In this document: positions 25,252-33,433 of the stretch, one piece after another
Position numbering within the stretch: position 1 is the first letter of the stretch
How the letters are laid out: the number at the start of each line of letters is the position of its first letter
Assembly: GCA_005881435.1 (NCBI GenBank)
Contig: VBHP01000034.1
Coordinates: 1 to 57,975, forward strand
Length of the DNA stretch: 57,975 nucleotides
From: Chloroflexota bacterium
GTDB lineage: Bacteria > Chloroflexota > Limnocylindria > P2-11E > CF-107
Reading direction: 5' to 3'
Notes under the pieces: generated by a model
Database searches by the model: none
Told to the model about the DNA's origin: nothing
Seen by the model: only the letters and a program-made list of their open reading frames with translations
Position numbers and translations under genes: made by a program

Positions 25252-26226
25252 TCAGGCGGGTGCGCCTTCGAGATTGTCGGCCGCCTCGATCGCGGCGTAC
25301 GTCACGACCAGGTCCGCTCCCGCCCGGCGGGACGCCATGGCGGTCTCGACAGCCAGTCGAGCCGGCTCGAGGCCGAGCTCCTCGACGGCGCGCTGCATCG
25401 CGTACTCGCCGGCGACGTGCGCTGCGATGATCGGGACCCGCACGCGCGAGCGGAGCGCTGCGACCACGTCGAGCGCAACGATGCCTGGCTTCACCGCGAT
25501 CGCGTCAGCGCCTTCGCCAAGCTCGCGAGCCGCGACCGCGAGCGCGCCGTTGATGTCGCCGAGCGGCACCAACGGGACCGCGCGCTCATTCGAGTGCGGA
25601 ATGCCCACCGCGGTGCGGTATGGCTGGTACAGGGCCGACTCGAACTTCACGACGCCCGAGACCTCAACGTCGCCGAGGGCCGCCGCTGCGAGCGCGTCGC
25701 GGATCGCGGCGACCGAGCCTGCCAGCGCGCCGCTCGGAATCAGCAGATCCGCGCCCGCGGCGGCGTGGGTCGTGGCGATCTCCCCCAGGCGCGCGTGCGT
25801 GGCCGCGACGTCGGGCGCTCCTTCGCTGAACAGCACGCACTGGCCGTGTCGCGTGTACGCGCAGACGCATACGTCGGTCGCGACGCCAAGATCCGGGACC
25901 GCGTCCTTGATGGCGCGGATCGCGCGCGGCACCAGCCAGTCGCTCTCTGCGGCGATGACCGCGGTCTCGTCCTTGCGATCCGGCGCGGCGAACAGCAGCA
26001 CCCCGGCCAGGCCGGCGCGCGCCGCGGCACGCGCCTCGCGCACCGCTTCAGTCAGCGACAGGTAGTACTGGCCGAGCAGGGTCGGGATCGCACGTCGCTC
26101 CTCGTCGTCCGCGGAGAACAGGATGAGCGGCTGTAGCAGGCGACGCCGCGCGTCGCCGCGCAAAGCGTCGCGAAACACCGAACGCGTCTCGAGACGGCTC
26201 GCCTTTGTGCGCACCGCGTTCGTCAT
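25252..26226 (-). CDS. hemB: Divergent delta-aminolevulinate dehydratase (porphobilinogen synthase)
   Basis: HemB joins two 5-aminolevulinates into porphobilinogen. The two Schiff-base lysines are kept in SGVVKFESALYQPYRTAVG and ADAIAVKPGIVALDVV. PIIAAHVAGEYAM matches the PxxAYxVSGEYxM segment. The metal loop reads DVCVCAYTRHGQC, a three-Cys form that suggests zinc. The usual N-terminal RPRRLR region and the PlFV..smPG segment are poorly conserved (LLQPLILFSADDEERRAIPTLLG), so it is a distant member. No other heme gene is nearby. Confidence 0.85.
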   Translation of the reverse strand: MTNAVRTKASRLETRSVFRDALRGDARRRLLQPLILFSADDEERRAIPTLLGQYYLSLTEAVREARAAARAGLAGVLLFAAPDRKDETAVIAAESDWLVPRAIRAIKDAVPDLGVATDVCVCAYTRHGQCVLFSEGAPDVAATHARLGEIATTHAAAGADLLIPSGALAGSVAAIRDALAAAALGDVEVSGVVKFESALYQPYRTAVGIPHSNERAVPLVPLGDINGALAVAARELGEGADAIAVKPGIVALDVVAALRSRVRVPIIAAHVAGEYAMQRAVEELGLEPARLAVETAMASRRAGADLVVTYAAIEAADNLEGAPA

Positions 26227-26242
26227 CGTCTCTAGTGTTCCA

Positions 26243-26353
26243 CCGACCCCTTCGATTTCGTCTATTTCAGCTCATGCAACGTCGAAATCGAAGGGATCGC
26301 CGACCCCTTCCTCTCGTCCTATTTCAGCTCATGCAATGTCGAAATCGAAGGGG
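26243..26353. repeat. Tandem CCGACCCCTTC hairpin repeat after the MMPL gene
   Basis: Two 33-base units (26263-26295 and 26320-26352) differ at one base and are spaced 57 bases; each is preceded by CCGACCCCTTC. In unit 1, cccttcgatttcg (26248-26260) pairs perfectly with cgaaatcgaaggg (26283-26295). The right unit is also the last codons and stop of the MMPL gene, so the left unit is an extra copy of that gene tail. The organisation copies that of the 16.2 kb repeat. Confidence 0.75.
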
Positions 26354-28571
26354 CCGCCGACGTCACGCCACGGCGTAGCGGGCTCCACCAATTCCAACGA
26401 CCGAGGACGCGCATCGTCGCGGGGACGAGCAGGGCCCGGATGATCGTGGCGTCGAGGAGGATCGCCGTGGCCAGCGCCACGCCCAAGGCCTTGATGGTCA
26501 CGATGTCGGCGCGCGCAAACGAGCCGACCACGACGACGAAGACGAGCGCCGCGCTGGTCACGACACGCCCGGTGCGCTCCAGTCCGCCGGCCACGGCGCC
26601 GGTGTTGTCGCGCAGCCGGTCCCAGAACTCCCGCATTCGCGTCAGCAGGAACACCTCGTAGTCCATCGAGACCCCGAAGAGCACACAGAAGATCAGGATC
26701 GGGAGCGTCGCCTCCAGATGGTCTCTCGGCACCACGCCGAGCTGGCGCGCCAGAACGCCGTCCTGGAACACGAGCGTCAGCACACCGTACGCCGCCAGTA
26801 CCGAAGCGCCGTTCATGATCACGGCCTTGAGCGGCAGCACGACCGAATTCAGCGACAAGAACAGGATCACGAGCGTCGCCGTCACCACGCCGGCGATGAC
26901 CAGCGGGAAGCGTCCGTACACCGTACTGACGAAGTCGAACTCCGCAGCGGTGATGCCGCCGACGAGTAGCTGCAAATCGTCCCGATCCACCGTGGCGTCA
27001 CCGGCGCGGATCTCACGCACCAGATCACGCGTCGGATTGGTCAGTCCGGCGTTCGTGGGGCTGACGTCGATGGCGGCGGTGTTGTCGCCGATCCAGCGTT
27101 CGCGCGCGATCGCGACCAGCTGACTGGAATGGATCACCTGCAGTGCCGCAGCCGTCGGCTCTTTGGCGTAGAGCAACGCCAGCTGCTCCAGCGTCGCGCC
27201 CGGCAGGATGTTCGTCGCGCTCACCACTCTGGCGACCCGAGGATCGGCGGCCAGCGACCGGGTCAGCGCGTCGATCTTGCTCAGACCCGGCAACGAGCGC
27301 AGGTCGTCGCCGTGGGCGGCGATGAGGATGTCGTCGCCTTCATGGGTCCCGAAGTGGTCCTGGATGATCTGGAGTCCGACGCGCGAATCGACATCCGCCG
27401 GCAGTGCGTCGGCGCTGGGAAAGCCGAGCTGGATGTGCGTGGCCGGATACGCCAGCGCCACCACGATGACCGTGACCGAGACGATGAAGATGAACGGCCG
27501 GCGCATGACGTTCGTCGCGATCGCGTGCCACATCCCGCCGCGGGTGCGGATCCGCAGCACGCGGCCGAACTCGACGTGGCGACCGAGGATGCCCAGCACC
27601 GCCGGCAGCAGCGTGACCGACGCCAGGATGGCGAACGCGACCACGATCGCGCCGCCGACGCCGATGGACGTGATCCCGGGAAAAGAGAAGAACAGCAGTC
27701 CCGAGACGCCGGCGAGCACCGTGAGCCCGCTGAACAGCACGGCGCGGCCGGCCGTCGCCGAAGTGCGGGCGACGGCGTACGAGACCGGCAGCGTGCGCAG
27801 CTCCTCGCGGAACCGGGTGACGACGAGGAGGCAGTAGTCGATCGCGACGGCGAGCCCGAGCATCGTCGCGGTGTTCAGGACGTAGACCGACAGCGTCGTG
27901 TGCAGCGCCAGCAGGTACACCAGCGCGGTCGTGACCGCGACCGCTCCGGCCGCGACGAGCAGCGGCAACACCGCCGCAGCGAGCGACCCGAAAAAAACGA
28001 TCAGCGCCACCAGGGCCAGGGGGAACGTAACGATCTCGGCGCTGCGCAGATCCTGCTCGCTCTGGATCTGAAAGTCGTAGTACACGGCGGCCGTGCCGGT
28101 GACCGAGGCGTGGCGGGTGCCGACGGCGCCGGCGATCTCACGGAAACGTGGCACGCGATCAGTGATCTGATCTGGATCTGCGGTCATCTCGACATTGATG
28201 CGGAACGCCCTGCCGTCGTCGGAGAGATACGGCGCGGCCGGCTGGCCATCGGCGGGCGCGATTCTGGACACGCCCTCAAGCGCCTTGAGCTTCGTCGCCG
28301 CATCAGCGAAGGCCTGGCGGATCTCCGGCGATGTGAGCCGATCGGGCTCGTCTTCGAACACGAGCGTGACGACGCCACGCGGCCAGCCGAGCTCGTCGCG
28401 AAGCGTCGCCAGTGCACGCGACGAATCGCTATGCGGATCGTCCCAGCCGCCCGCAGTCAGGAGCGAGGGCAGCGCCGGGCCGAAGGCCAGACCGGCGATG
28501 GCGACAAGCGTCCACACGGTGACGATGAGCCAGCGGAAACGGAACGCGAGCAGACCAAGACGAAAGAACAC
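26319..28571 (-). CDS. MMPL/RND family membrane transporter
   Basis: The 750-residue protein shows the MMPL plan of two sets of six membrane helices, each after a large extracellular domain. TM1 is followed by GGWDDPHSDSSRALATLRDELGWP; TATMLGLAVAIDYCLLVVTRFREEL carries the first TM4 Asp-Tyr pair. LPILIFCVLFGVSMDYEVFLLTRMREF carries the second, which forms the proton relay. These transporters export lipids or siderophores in mycobacteria; the cargo here is unknown. It starts at GTG 28571, 19 bases after the histidine kinase gene. The last nine codons lie inside the tandem hairpin repeat. Confidence 0.93.
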   Translation of the reverse strand: MFFRLGLLAFRFRWLIVTVWTLVAIAGLAFGPALPSLLTAGGWDDPHSDSSRALATLRDELGWPRGVVTLVFEDEPDRLTSPEIRQAFADAATKLKALEGVSRIAPADGQPAAPYLSDDGRAFRINVEMTADPDQITDRVPRFREIAGAVGTRHASVTGTAAVYYDFQIQSEQDLRSAEIVTFPLALVALIVFFGSLAAAVLPLLVAAGAVAVTTALVYLLALHTTLSVYVLNTATMLGLAVAIDYCLLVVTRFREELRTLPVSYAVARTSATAGRAVLFSGLTVLAGVSGLLFFSFPGITSIGVGGAIVVAFAILASVTLLPAVLGILGRHVEFGRVLRIRTRGGMWHAIATNVMRRPFIFIVSVTVIVVALAYPATHIQLGFPSADALPADVDSRVGLQIIQDHFGTHEGDDILIAAHGDDLRSLPGLSKIDALTRSLAADPRVARVVSATNILPGATLEQLALLYAKEPTAAALQVIHSSQLVAIARERWIGDNTAAIDVSPTNAGLTNPTRDLVREIRAGDATVDRDDLQLLVGGITAAEFDFVSTVYGRFPLVIAGVVTATLVILFLSLNSVVLPLKAVIMNGASVLAAYGVLTLVFQDGVLARQLGVVPRDHLEATLPILIFCVLFGVSMDYEVFLLTRMREFWDRLRDNTGAVAGGLERTGRVVTSAALVFVVVVGSFARADIVTIKALGVALATAILLDATIIRALLVPATMRVLGRWNWWSPLRRGVTSAAPSISTLHELK

Positions 28572-28590
28572 GAAATGTCCGCGACTGACT

Positions 28591-29676
28591 CTAGCGGGGC
28601 AGCGGTCTCGGTTCCGCGTGCGGCTGTGGCGCTTCCGCGCGCGAGGGAGTCGTCATCGGTAACTCGATCGTGAACGTCGAACCCATGCCCGGTCCCACGC
28701 TCTTGGCGCCGACGCGACCGCCGTGCGCCTCGACCAGGAGCCGCGTGACGTAAAGACCGAGCCCGACGCCGAGGACGCTCTCGGTCCTGGTATTGCGCAC
28801 ACGCCCGTACTTCTGGAACAGCACCTCACGGTCGTTGTGCGACAGGCCGACACCCGAATCGCGGACCTCGACACGACCGACGCCGTCATCCGCGGAGACG
28901 CGGGCGAACACGCCTGACGATTGCGGCGAATACTTCAGCGCGTTGCTCAGCAGGTGCTCGATGGCGAGCCGGAGCCGGTCGGCATCGGCGATCACCGGGA
29001 TCGGCTCCGACGGCAGCACCAGCTGGACGCGCTCCGGATCGGTCGACTCGCGCGCGGCCTGCGCCACGATCTCACCGAGATCGACCTCGACGCGAGCGAG
29101 GTCGAACTTCCCTTGCTCGAAGCGCCCCACCGCGAGAACGTCCTCGGCGAAGCGGTTGAGCGTATGGGCCTGACGGCGAAGCGAGACGAGCGCCTTGTGC
29201 TGTTCGTCCTGCAGGCCGCTGGCCCGCAGCAGCGGCGGGATCTCCGCTTCGATGCTGGAGACCGACTTGCGCAGCTCGTGCGCGACGAAGGAGAGCGCTT
29301 CTTCGCGCTCGCGATCGAGCGTACGCAGCTTCACGCGCTCGCGCACCAGCTGGGTCGTGAGGATCGCCAGCGAGACGAAGATCGCCCCGCGCGTTGCCGC
29401 GTTCCACAGGTGGATCCAAAGCGGAACGCCGGCCCGTGCGATGAGCTCGGCCAGCATCCACAGCACCGCGCCGAGGACGGCCGTAAACAGGCCGAAACGC
29501 AGCCCGACGAACCACGCGGCCAGCGCGATCGGAATGAGGTAGAAGACCGAGGCGCTCAGGTCGGGTGGCGTCGAGACGTCGAAGAACCAGATGACGACCA
29601 TCGCGGCAAGCGTCAGGACAGCGAGGGTCACCTTGGACATCGCGCGCAAGTCTAGGAATGGGTCCTCTTGCGACAC
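28591..29676 (-). CDS. Membrane sensor histidine kinase
   Basis: Four hydrophobic segments form an N-terminal sensor (about residues 15-110, including the DLSASVFYLIPIALAAWFVG typical of MASE-like/DUF4118 sensors). The kinase follows: H-box EALSFVAHELRKSVSSIE, with Lys in place of the usual Thr/Pro-rich stretch, N-box LLSNALKYSPQ, G1 VRDSGVGLS and G2 GVGLGLYVTRLLVEAHGG. There is no response regulator nearby, so it is an orphan kinase in this window. GTG 29676 follows GGGGGG; ATG 29640 is an alternative. It lies between the aminotransferase and MMPL genes with small gaps. Confidence 0.9.
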   Translation of the reverse strand: MSQEDPFLDLRAMSKVTLAVLTLAAMVVIWFFDVSTPPDLSASVFYLIPIALAAWFVGLRFGLFTAVLGAVLWMLAELIARAGVPLWIHLWNAATRGAIFVSLAILTTQLVRERVKLRTLDREREEALSFVAHELRKSVSSIEAEIPPLLRASGLQDEQHKALVSLRRQAHTLNRFAEDVLAVGRFEQGKFDLARVEVDLGEIVAQAARESTDPERVQLVLPSEPIPVIADADRLRLAIEHLLSNALKYSPQSSGVFARVSADDGVGRVEVRDSGVGLSHNDREVLFQKYGRVRNTRTESVLGVGLGLYVTRLLVEAHGGRVGAKSVGPGMGSTFTIELPMTTPSRAEAPQPHAEPRPLPR

Positions 29677-29700
29677 GCCCCCCGGATGGGCGGGGCAGTC

Positions 29701-30882
29701 CTACATCTGATGCGCTATCCGGGGGACTTCCGCGAGACGTGCGGCCGCGGCGTCCAGCGTTTCCGGCTGCTTGCAGAACGTGAATCGGATCAGACCGCGC
29801 CCGAGCTCGGGACGAGAGAAGAACGCGGACCCGGGCACGCCGGCCACACCGACACGCTCGACCAGCCACCTGGCGAACACGACGTCGTCGTCGAATCCGA
29901 GATGCGACACGTCACATAGCAAGTAATAGGCGCCTTCGGGAAGGCGCGGCCGGAATCCACCAGCTTCGAGACCTCGATACAAGCGATCGCGACGCATGCG
30001 GTATTCCGCAGCGAGGCGCGTGTAGTAATCGGGTCCGAGACGCAGTCCGACGGCGCAGGCCTGCTGCAGCGGCGCGGGCGCTCCCACGGTCAGGAAGTCG
30101 TGGACCTTCCGGATCGCACCCGTGAGCTCGGGCGGCGCCACGATGGTCCCGACCCGCCAGCCGGTGACCGAAAATGTCTTGGAGAAGCCGGAGATCGTGA
30201 TCGTGCGCTCGGCCATGTCGGTCAGCGTCGCGATCGGCACGTGTCGCCCCTGATACACGATGTGTTCGTAGATCTCGTCCGTCACGGCGATGACGTCGTG
30301 GCGCCGGCAGAGCGCAGCGATGGCCTCGAGCTCGTCGGGCGTGAAGACGCGGCCGGTCGGGTTGTTCGGCGTGTTCACGACGATGGCCTTGGTGCGCGGC
30401 GAGAATGCCGCGGCGAGCTGATCCCGATCGAACGTGAAATCCGGCGGCCGGAGTGGCACGAACACGGGGCGAGCGCCGCACAAGGTCGCGTCCGGCCCGT
30501 AGTTCTCGTAGAACGGTTCGAACACGATGACCTCGTCTTCCGGATCGACGATCGCCAAAAGGCTGGCGATCATCGCCTCCGTCGCGCCGCAGGTCACCGT
30601 GACCATCGTCTCGGGATCGACCGCCATCGCGTACCGGTCGCGGTAGGCGTCCGAGAGCGCCTCGCGCAGCTCGCGAGCGCCCCACGTGATCGCGTACTGA
30701 TTCAGGTCCGCGCGGATGGCGGCGACGGCCGCTTCCTTGATCTCGTCGGGCGCCGCGAAGTCCGGGTAGCCCTGGGCCAGATTGATCGCGCCGTGCAGGC
30801 TCGCCAGCCGCGTCATCTCGCGGATCACGCTCTCGGTGAATCCGAGCGTCCGCTCCGCGACAAAACGCCGTCCGACGCGCAT
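29701..30882 (-). CDS. PLP-dependent class I/II aminotransferase
   Basis: The 393-residue enzyme has GAINLAQGYPDFAAPD, the cofactor contacts VTCGATEAM and NTPNNPTGRVF, and Asp in VTDEIYEHIVY. The Schiff-base Lys lies in TISGFSKTFSVTGWRVG and the substrate Arg in GLIRFTFCK. It fits the aminotransferases acting on methionine, kynurenine or glutamine (YbdL/KAT type). The exact substrate is not decidable. It could supply or consume keto acids shared with the neighbouring 2-hydroxyacid dehydrogenase. Confidence 0.93.
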   Translation of the reverse strand: MRVGRRFVAERTLGFTESVIREMTRLASLHGAINLAQGYPDFAAPDEIKEAAVAAIRADLNQYAITWGARELREALSDAYRDRYAMAVDPETMVTVTCGATEAMIASLLAIVDPEDEVIVFEPFYENYGPDATLCGARPVFVPLRPPDFTFDRDQLAAAFSPRTKAIVVNTPNNPTGRVFTPDELEAIAALCRRHDVIAVTDEIYEHIVYQGRHVPIATLTDMAERTITISGFSKTFSVTGWRVGTIVAPPELTGAIRKVHDFLTVGAPAPLQQACAVGLRLGPDYYTRLAAEYRMRRDRLYRGLEAGGFRPRLPEGAYYLLCDVSHLGFDDDVVFARWLVERVGVAGVPGSAFFSRPELGRGLIRFTFCKQPETLDAAAARLAEVPRIAHQM

Positions 30883-30981
30883 GACTGAACTTTAGAGGAC
30901 ACGCTGCGCGACGAAACGTGCCGACATGAAAGAAGGACATACAAGAGGAGGAGTCGGCCGAGCCGCAGGCCGCCGAGATGC

Positions 30982-31116
30982 GGGCCGCCGAGCGGTCGTG
31001 CTCTGGGCGACCATTTGCGCGACTGCGGCCGGGGAAAACGGCCTGTGCTCCGCGGCAAGAAGCGCCGCGGAGCGGGCGCACAGGGAGCCCCAGAGCGTGA
31101 CCGCGCCAGGCGGCCC
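30982..31116 (+). ncRNA. Candidate structured RNA in the 266-base gap (30883-31148)
   Basis: No believable protein is seen here, but the sequence folds strongly. An outer stem gggccgcc (30982-30989) pairs with ggcggccc (31109-31116). Inside it ggtc (30994-30997) pairs with gacc (31099-31102), then gctctggg (31000-31007) with cccagagc (31089-31096). This encloses two hairpins: ggccg/cggcc with loop gggaaaa (31027-31043), and ctccgcggc/gccgcggag with loop aagaagc (31048-31072). The purine-rich loops favour the plus strand; on the minus strand it would be a leader of the aminotransferase gene. It matches no RNA class I can name with confidence. Confidence 0.45.
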
Positions 31117-31148
31117 TCCTGACGCGACAGACCGGCGCGATGGTGAGC

Positions 31149-32099
31149 TCAGTATCCGAGCTGTTTGTCGACGATGTTGAGGAGTGGTTCTCCGCGCTGG
31201 AACCGCCGAAGGTTCTCGCCGAAGAGCGTCAGTGACCGCTCGCGCAGCCTGGGGGAGGAGTTGGAGCGGTGGGGCGTGACGATGACGTTGTCGAGATCCC
31301 ACCACGGGCTGTCCGCTGGAAGCGGCTCGGCCCACCAGGCATCGATCGCCGCGCCGGCGATCCGGTGCTCCTGAAGGGCCTCGAGGAGCGCCCCTTCGTC
31401 GACGATCGGTCCGCGCGCGATGTTCACCAGCCAGGCCGTCGGTTTCATCGCTGCGATCACCTGGCGCGAGACGAGTCCGCGAGTCTGATCCGTGAGCGCC
31501 GCCGTGACCGCGAGATAGTCGGCTTCGCCACAGACCTCGGCCAGGCGGTCCGGCGTGACGAGTCGCTCGACGCTGTGATCCTGCCGCGCGCTGCGCCGGA
31601 CGCCGATGACGCGCATGCCCAGTGCGCGCGCCAGGCGTGCGAGCTCGGTGCCGATGCTCCCCATCCCGACGATCACCAGCACGGCGTCCCGGAGCTCGAC
31701 GTGTTGCGGCGTCGCGCCTTCGCGCCAGCGATGCGCGCGCTGATTGCCGAGATGATCGGGCAGGCGTTTCGCTGCGGCGAACATCATCGCCACCACGAAC
31801 TCGGCGATCGGCACGTCGTATGAGCCGGTGTTGTTGGTGAGAACGACGTCGTGCTGGAACAGCTCTGGGATGAGCAGCGGATCGACCCCGGCGGAGATGG
31901 TGTGGAACCAGCGCAGCCGCGGCGCGGCGCGCAGGATCTGACGGAAGCGCTCCGGATTCGGCCCGCCGATGGCGGCCTCGACGCCGTCGAGCGGCGGAAG
32001 CTGCTGGTCGTCGCCGATCACGACGAAATCGACGTCGGGAAACCGCCGCACGAAGTCCTGCGGGTCGCCGCCGAAACGGGTCGCGATCGCGACCCTCAT
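31149..32099 (-). CDS. D-2-hydroxyacid dehydrogenase family protein
   Basis: The 316-residue NAD(P) enzyme has the Rossmann motif VLVIVGMGSIGTELARLARALGMRVIGV, the catalytic Arg in WLVNIARGPIVDE and the His in VIVTPHRSNSSP. The catalytic Glu is expected near DAWWAEPLPADSPWW. It reduces a 2-keto acid to a D-hydroxy acid or the reverse. It overlaps the Nudix gene upstream as ATGA, so the two are cotranslated. Confidence 0.93.
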   Translation of the reverse strand: MRVAIATRFGGDPQDFVRRFPDVDFVVIGDDQQLPPLDGVEAAIGGPNPERFRQILRAAPRLRWFHTISAGVDPLLIPELFQHDVVLTNNTGSYDVPIAEFVVAMMFAAAKRLPDHLGNQRAHRWREGATPQHVELRDAVLVIVGMGSIGTELARLARALGMRVIGVRRSARQDHSVERLVTPDRLAEVCGEADYLAVTAALTDQTRGLVSRQVIAAMKPTAWLVNIARGPIVDEGALLEALQEHRIAGAAIDAWWAEPLPADSPWWDLDNVIVTPHRSNSSPRLRERSLTLFGENLRRFQRGEPLLNIVDKQLGY

Positions 32100-32707
32100 T
32101 GGTATGCCGGCAGCGCCGATCCCGAAAAGGCGTGCTCGAGCATCGCGCGCTGCGTCGGGCTCATGTCGTCGGGGACCTCGTCGGCAGTGGAGAAGCGCAC
32201 CTCGGCCGTTTCCACCGATGTCGCGGCGTCGCCGCCGACGAGCCGAGCGCGGAACAGCAGCACGTAGTGCTGGTACGGCGCCGCGCTACCGAAGACGCGG
32301 GTGTCGAAGACGCCCAGGAGCCGTTCGATCTCGCCGCGAAAGCCCGTCTCCTCGTAGAGCTCGCGGATCGCATTGGCTGAGGGGGGTGAGCCGATCTCGG
32401 CGTAGCCGCCGGGAAGTCCCCAGCGACCGTTGTCGGCGCGCCGGATCAGCAGGATCCGACGGCGCTCGTCGAACGCGGCGACGGTACAGCCGGTCTTTGG
32501 CGTGACGACGCCCAGCTCCGCGAGGTACTCGGAGCTTTGTGGGATGCCGTCAGGGAAGGTCATCGCCGCCAGCTTCTCGGCGATGCCGAGCGTGCGCTCG
32601 AAACGATCGCGGTCGTACTCGTTGTTGACGAACTCGAGTCCGGTCTTCGCCATGCCCGCGAGCTCGAAGGCAAACGCGCGCAACGTCGCGAGCGAGTCCG
32701 CGGACAT
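32096..32707 (-). CDS. Nudix hydrolase with N-terminal NUDIX_N2-like helix region
   Basis: The 203-residue protein has an N-terminal helical part (LRAFAFELAGMAKTGLEFV, DRDRFERTLGIAEKLA), as in the ADP-ribose/nucleotide hydrolases with a NUDIX_N2 domain. The Nudix box follows: GGYAEIGSPPSANAIRELYEETGF. REL.EETG is intact, but the Glu of the GX5E element is Ser, which could lower or change activity. The substrate is unknown. The start is ATG 32707, only 18 bases from the divergent DUF554 gene. Confidence 0.9.
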   Translation of the reverse strand: MSADSLATLRAFAFELAGMAKTGLEFVNNEYDRDRFERTLGIAEKLAAMTFPDGIPQSSEYLAELGVVTPKTGCTVAAFDERRRILLIRRADNGRWGLPGGYAEIGSPPSANAIRELYEETGFRGEIERLLGVFDTRVFGSAAPYQHYVLLFRARLVGGDAATSVETAEVRFSTADEVPDDMSPTQRAMLEHAFSGSALPAYQ

Positions 32708-32725
32708 GACGCCTACTCTACCGAC

Positions 32726-33433
32726 GTGTTCCTGTCGGGCACGCTACTCAACGCCGCGACCGTACTGATCGGCGGCCTGATCGGAACGCGTCTCGGCGCG
32801 AGACTGCCGGAGCGGCTGCGCGCGACCGTCGTCCGTGGCCTGGGACTGTTCACGATCGCGCTCGGGCTGCAGGGCGCGTTGCAAACGCGCAACGTCATCA
32901 TCCTGCTGTTCGCGATCCTGCTCGGTGGCCTCGCGGGCTCGGCGCTGTCCCTCGACGCGCGCCTCCGAGGGATCGGCGACGCGTTGCAACGCCGTCTTGC
33001 GGCGAAGGGCGGACGGGTCAGCGAAGCATTCGTGACGACGAGCATCGTGTTCTGCGTCGGTCCACTGACGTTTCTGGGTGCGATCCAGAACGGCATTTCC
33101 GGCGACGCGCGGCTTCTGACGATCAAGAGCGTGCTCGATGGTTTCGCCGCGCTCGCGTTCGCCGCGTCGCTCGGTTGGGGCGTGCTGCTCTCGGTCATCA
33201 CCATCCTCGTCTACCAGGGCGCCCTCGCCGCCGGGGCCTCGCTGTTCGCACGTGCGCTCACCGAATCGATGCTCGGCGAGATGAGCGCGGCGGGTGGTTT
33301 GCTCGTCATGGGCGTGGGGTTGCGCCTCCTCGAGATCAAGGACGTACAGGTCGCCGACTTCCTTCCGGCGATCTTCATCGCACCAGCGATCGTCGCTGCG
33401 CTCATCGCGCTCGGACTACCATTGACCCCGTGA
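32726..33433 (+). CDS. DUF554 family membrane protein
   Basis: The 235-residue protein has about seven hydrophobic segments and the DUF554 pattern: GTLLNAATVLIGGLIGTRLG at the start, then FVTTSIVFCVGPLTFLGAIQNGISGD, KSVLDGFAALAFAASLGWGV and GLLVMGVGLRLLEIKDVQVADFLPA. The function of the family is not known; some members are annotated as YdfK. The start is GTG 32726. It overlaps the threonine aldolase gene as GTGA. Confidence 0.92.
   Translation: MFLSGTLLNAATVLIGGLIGTRLGARLPERLRATVVRGLGLFTIALGLQGALQTRNVIILLFAILLGGLAGSALSLDARLRGIGDALQRRLAAKGGRVSEAFVTTSIVFCVGPLTFLGAIQNGISGDARLLTIKSVLDGFAALAFAASLGWGVLLSVITILVYQGALAAGASLFARALTESMLGEMSAAGGLLVMGVGLRLLEIKDVQVADFLPAIFIAPAIVAALIALGLPLTP

Noticed and set aside
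30982-31116. 6S RNA, SRP RNA, RNase P or tmRNA identity for the folded region
   Set aside because: The SRP GGAA loop and RNase P GAGGAAAGTCC motifs are missing and the branched inner part does not fit a 6S bubble, so it is left unnamed.
30926-31180. An 84-codon plus-strand frame in the gap at 31 kb
   Set aside because: It has Arg/Ala-biased composition, no domain pattern, runs into the dehydrogenase gene, and its bases are explained by the RNA-like fold.
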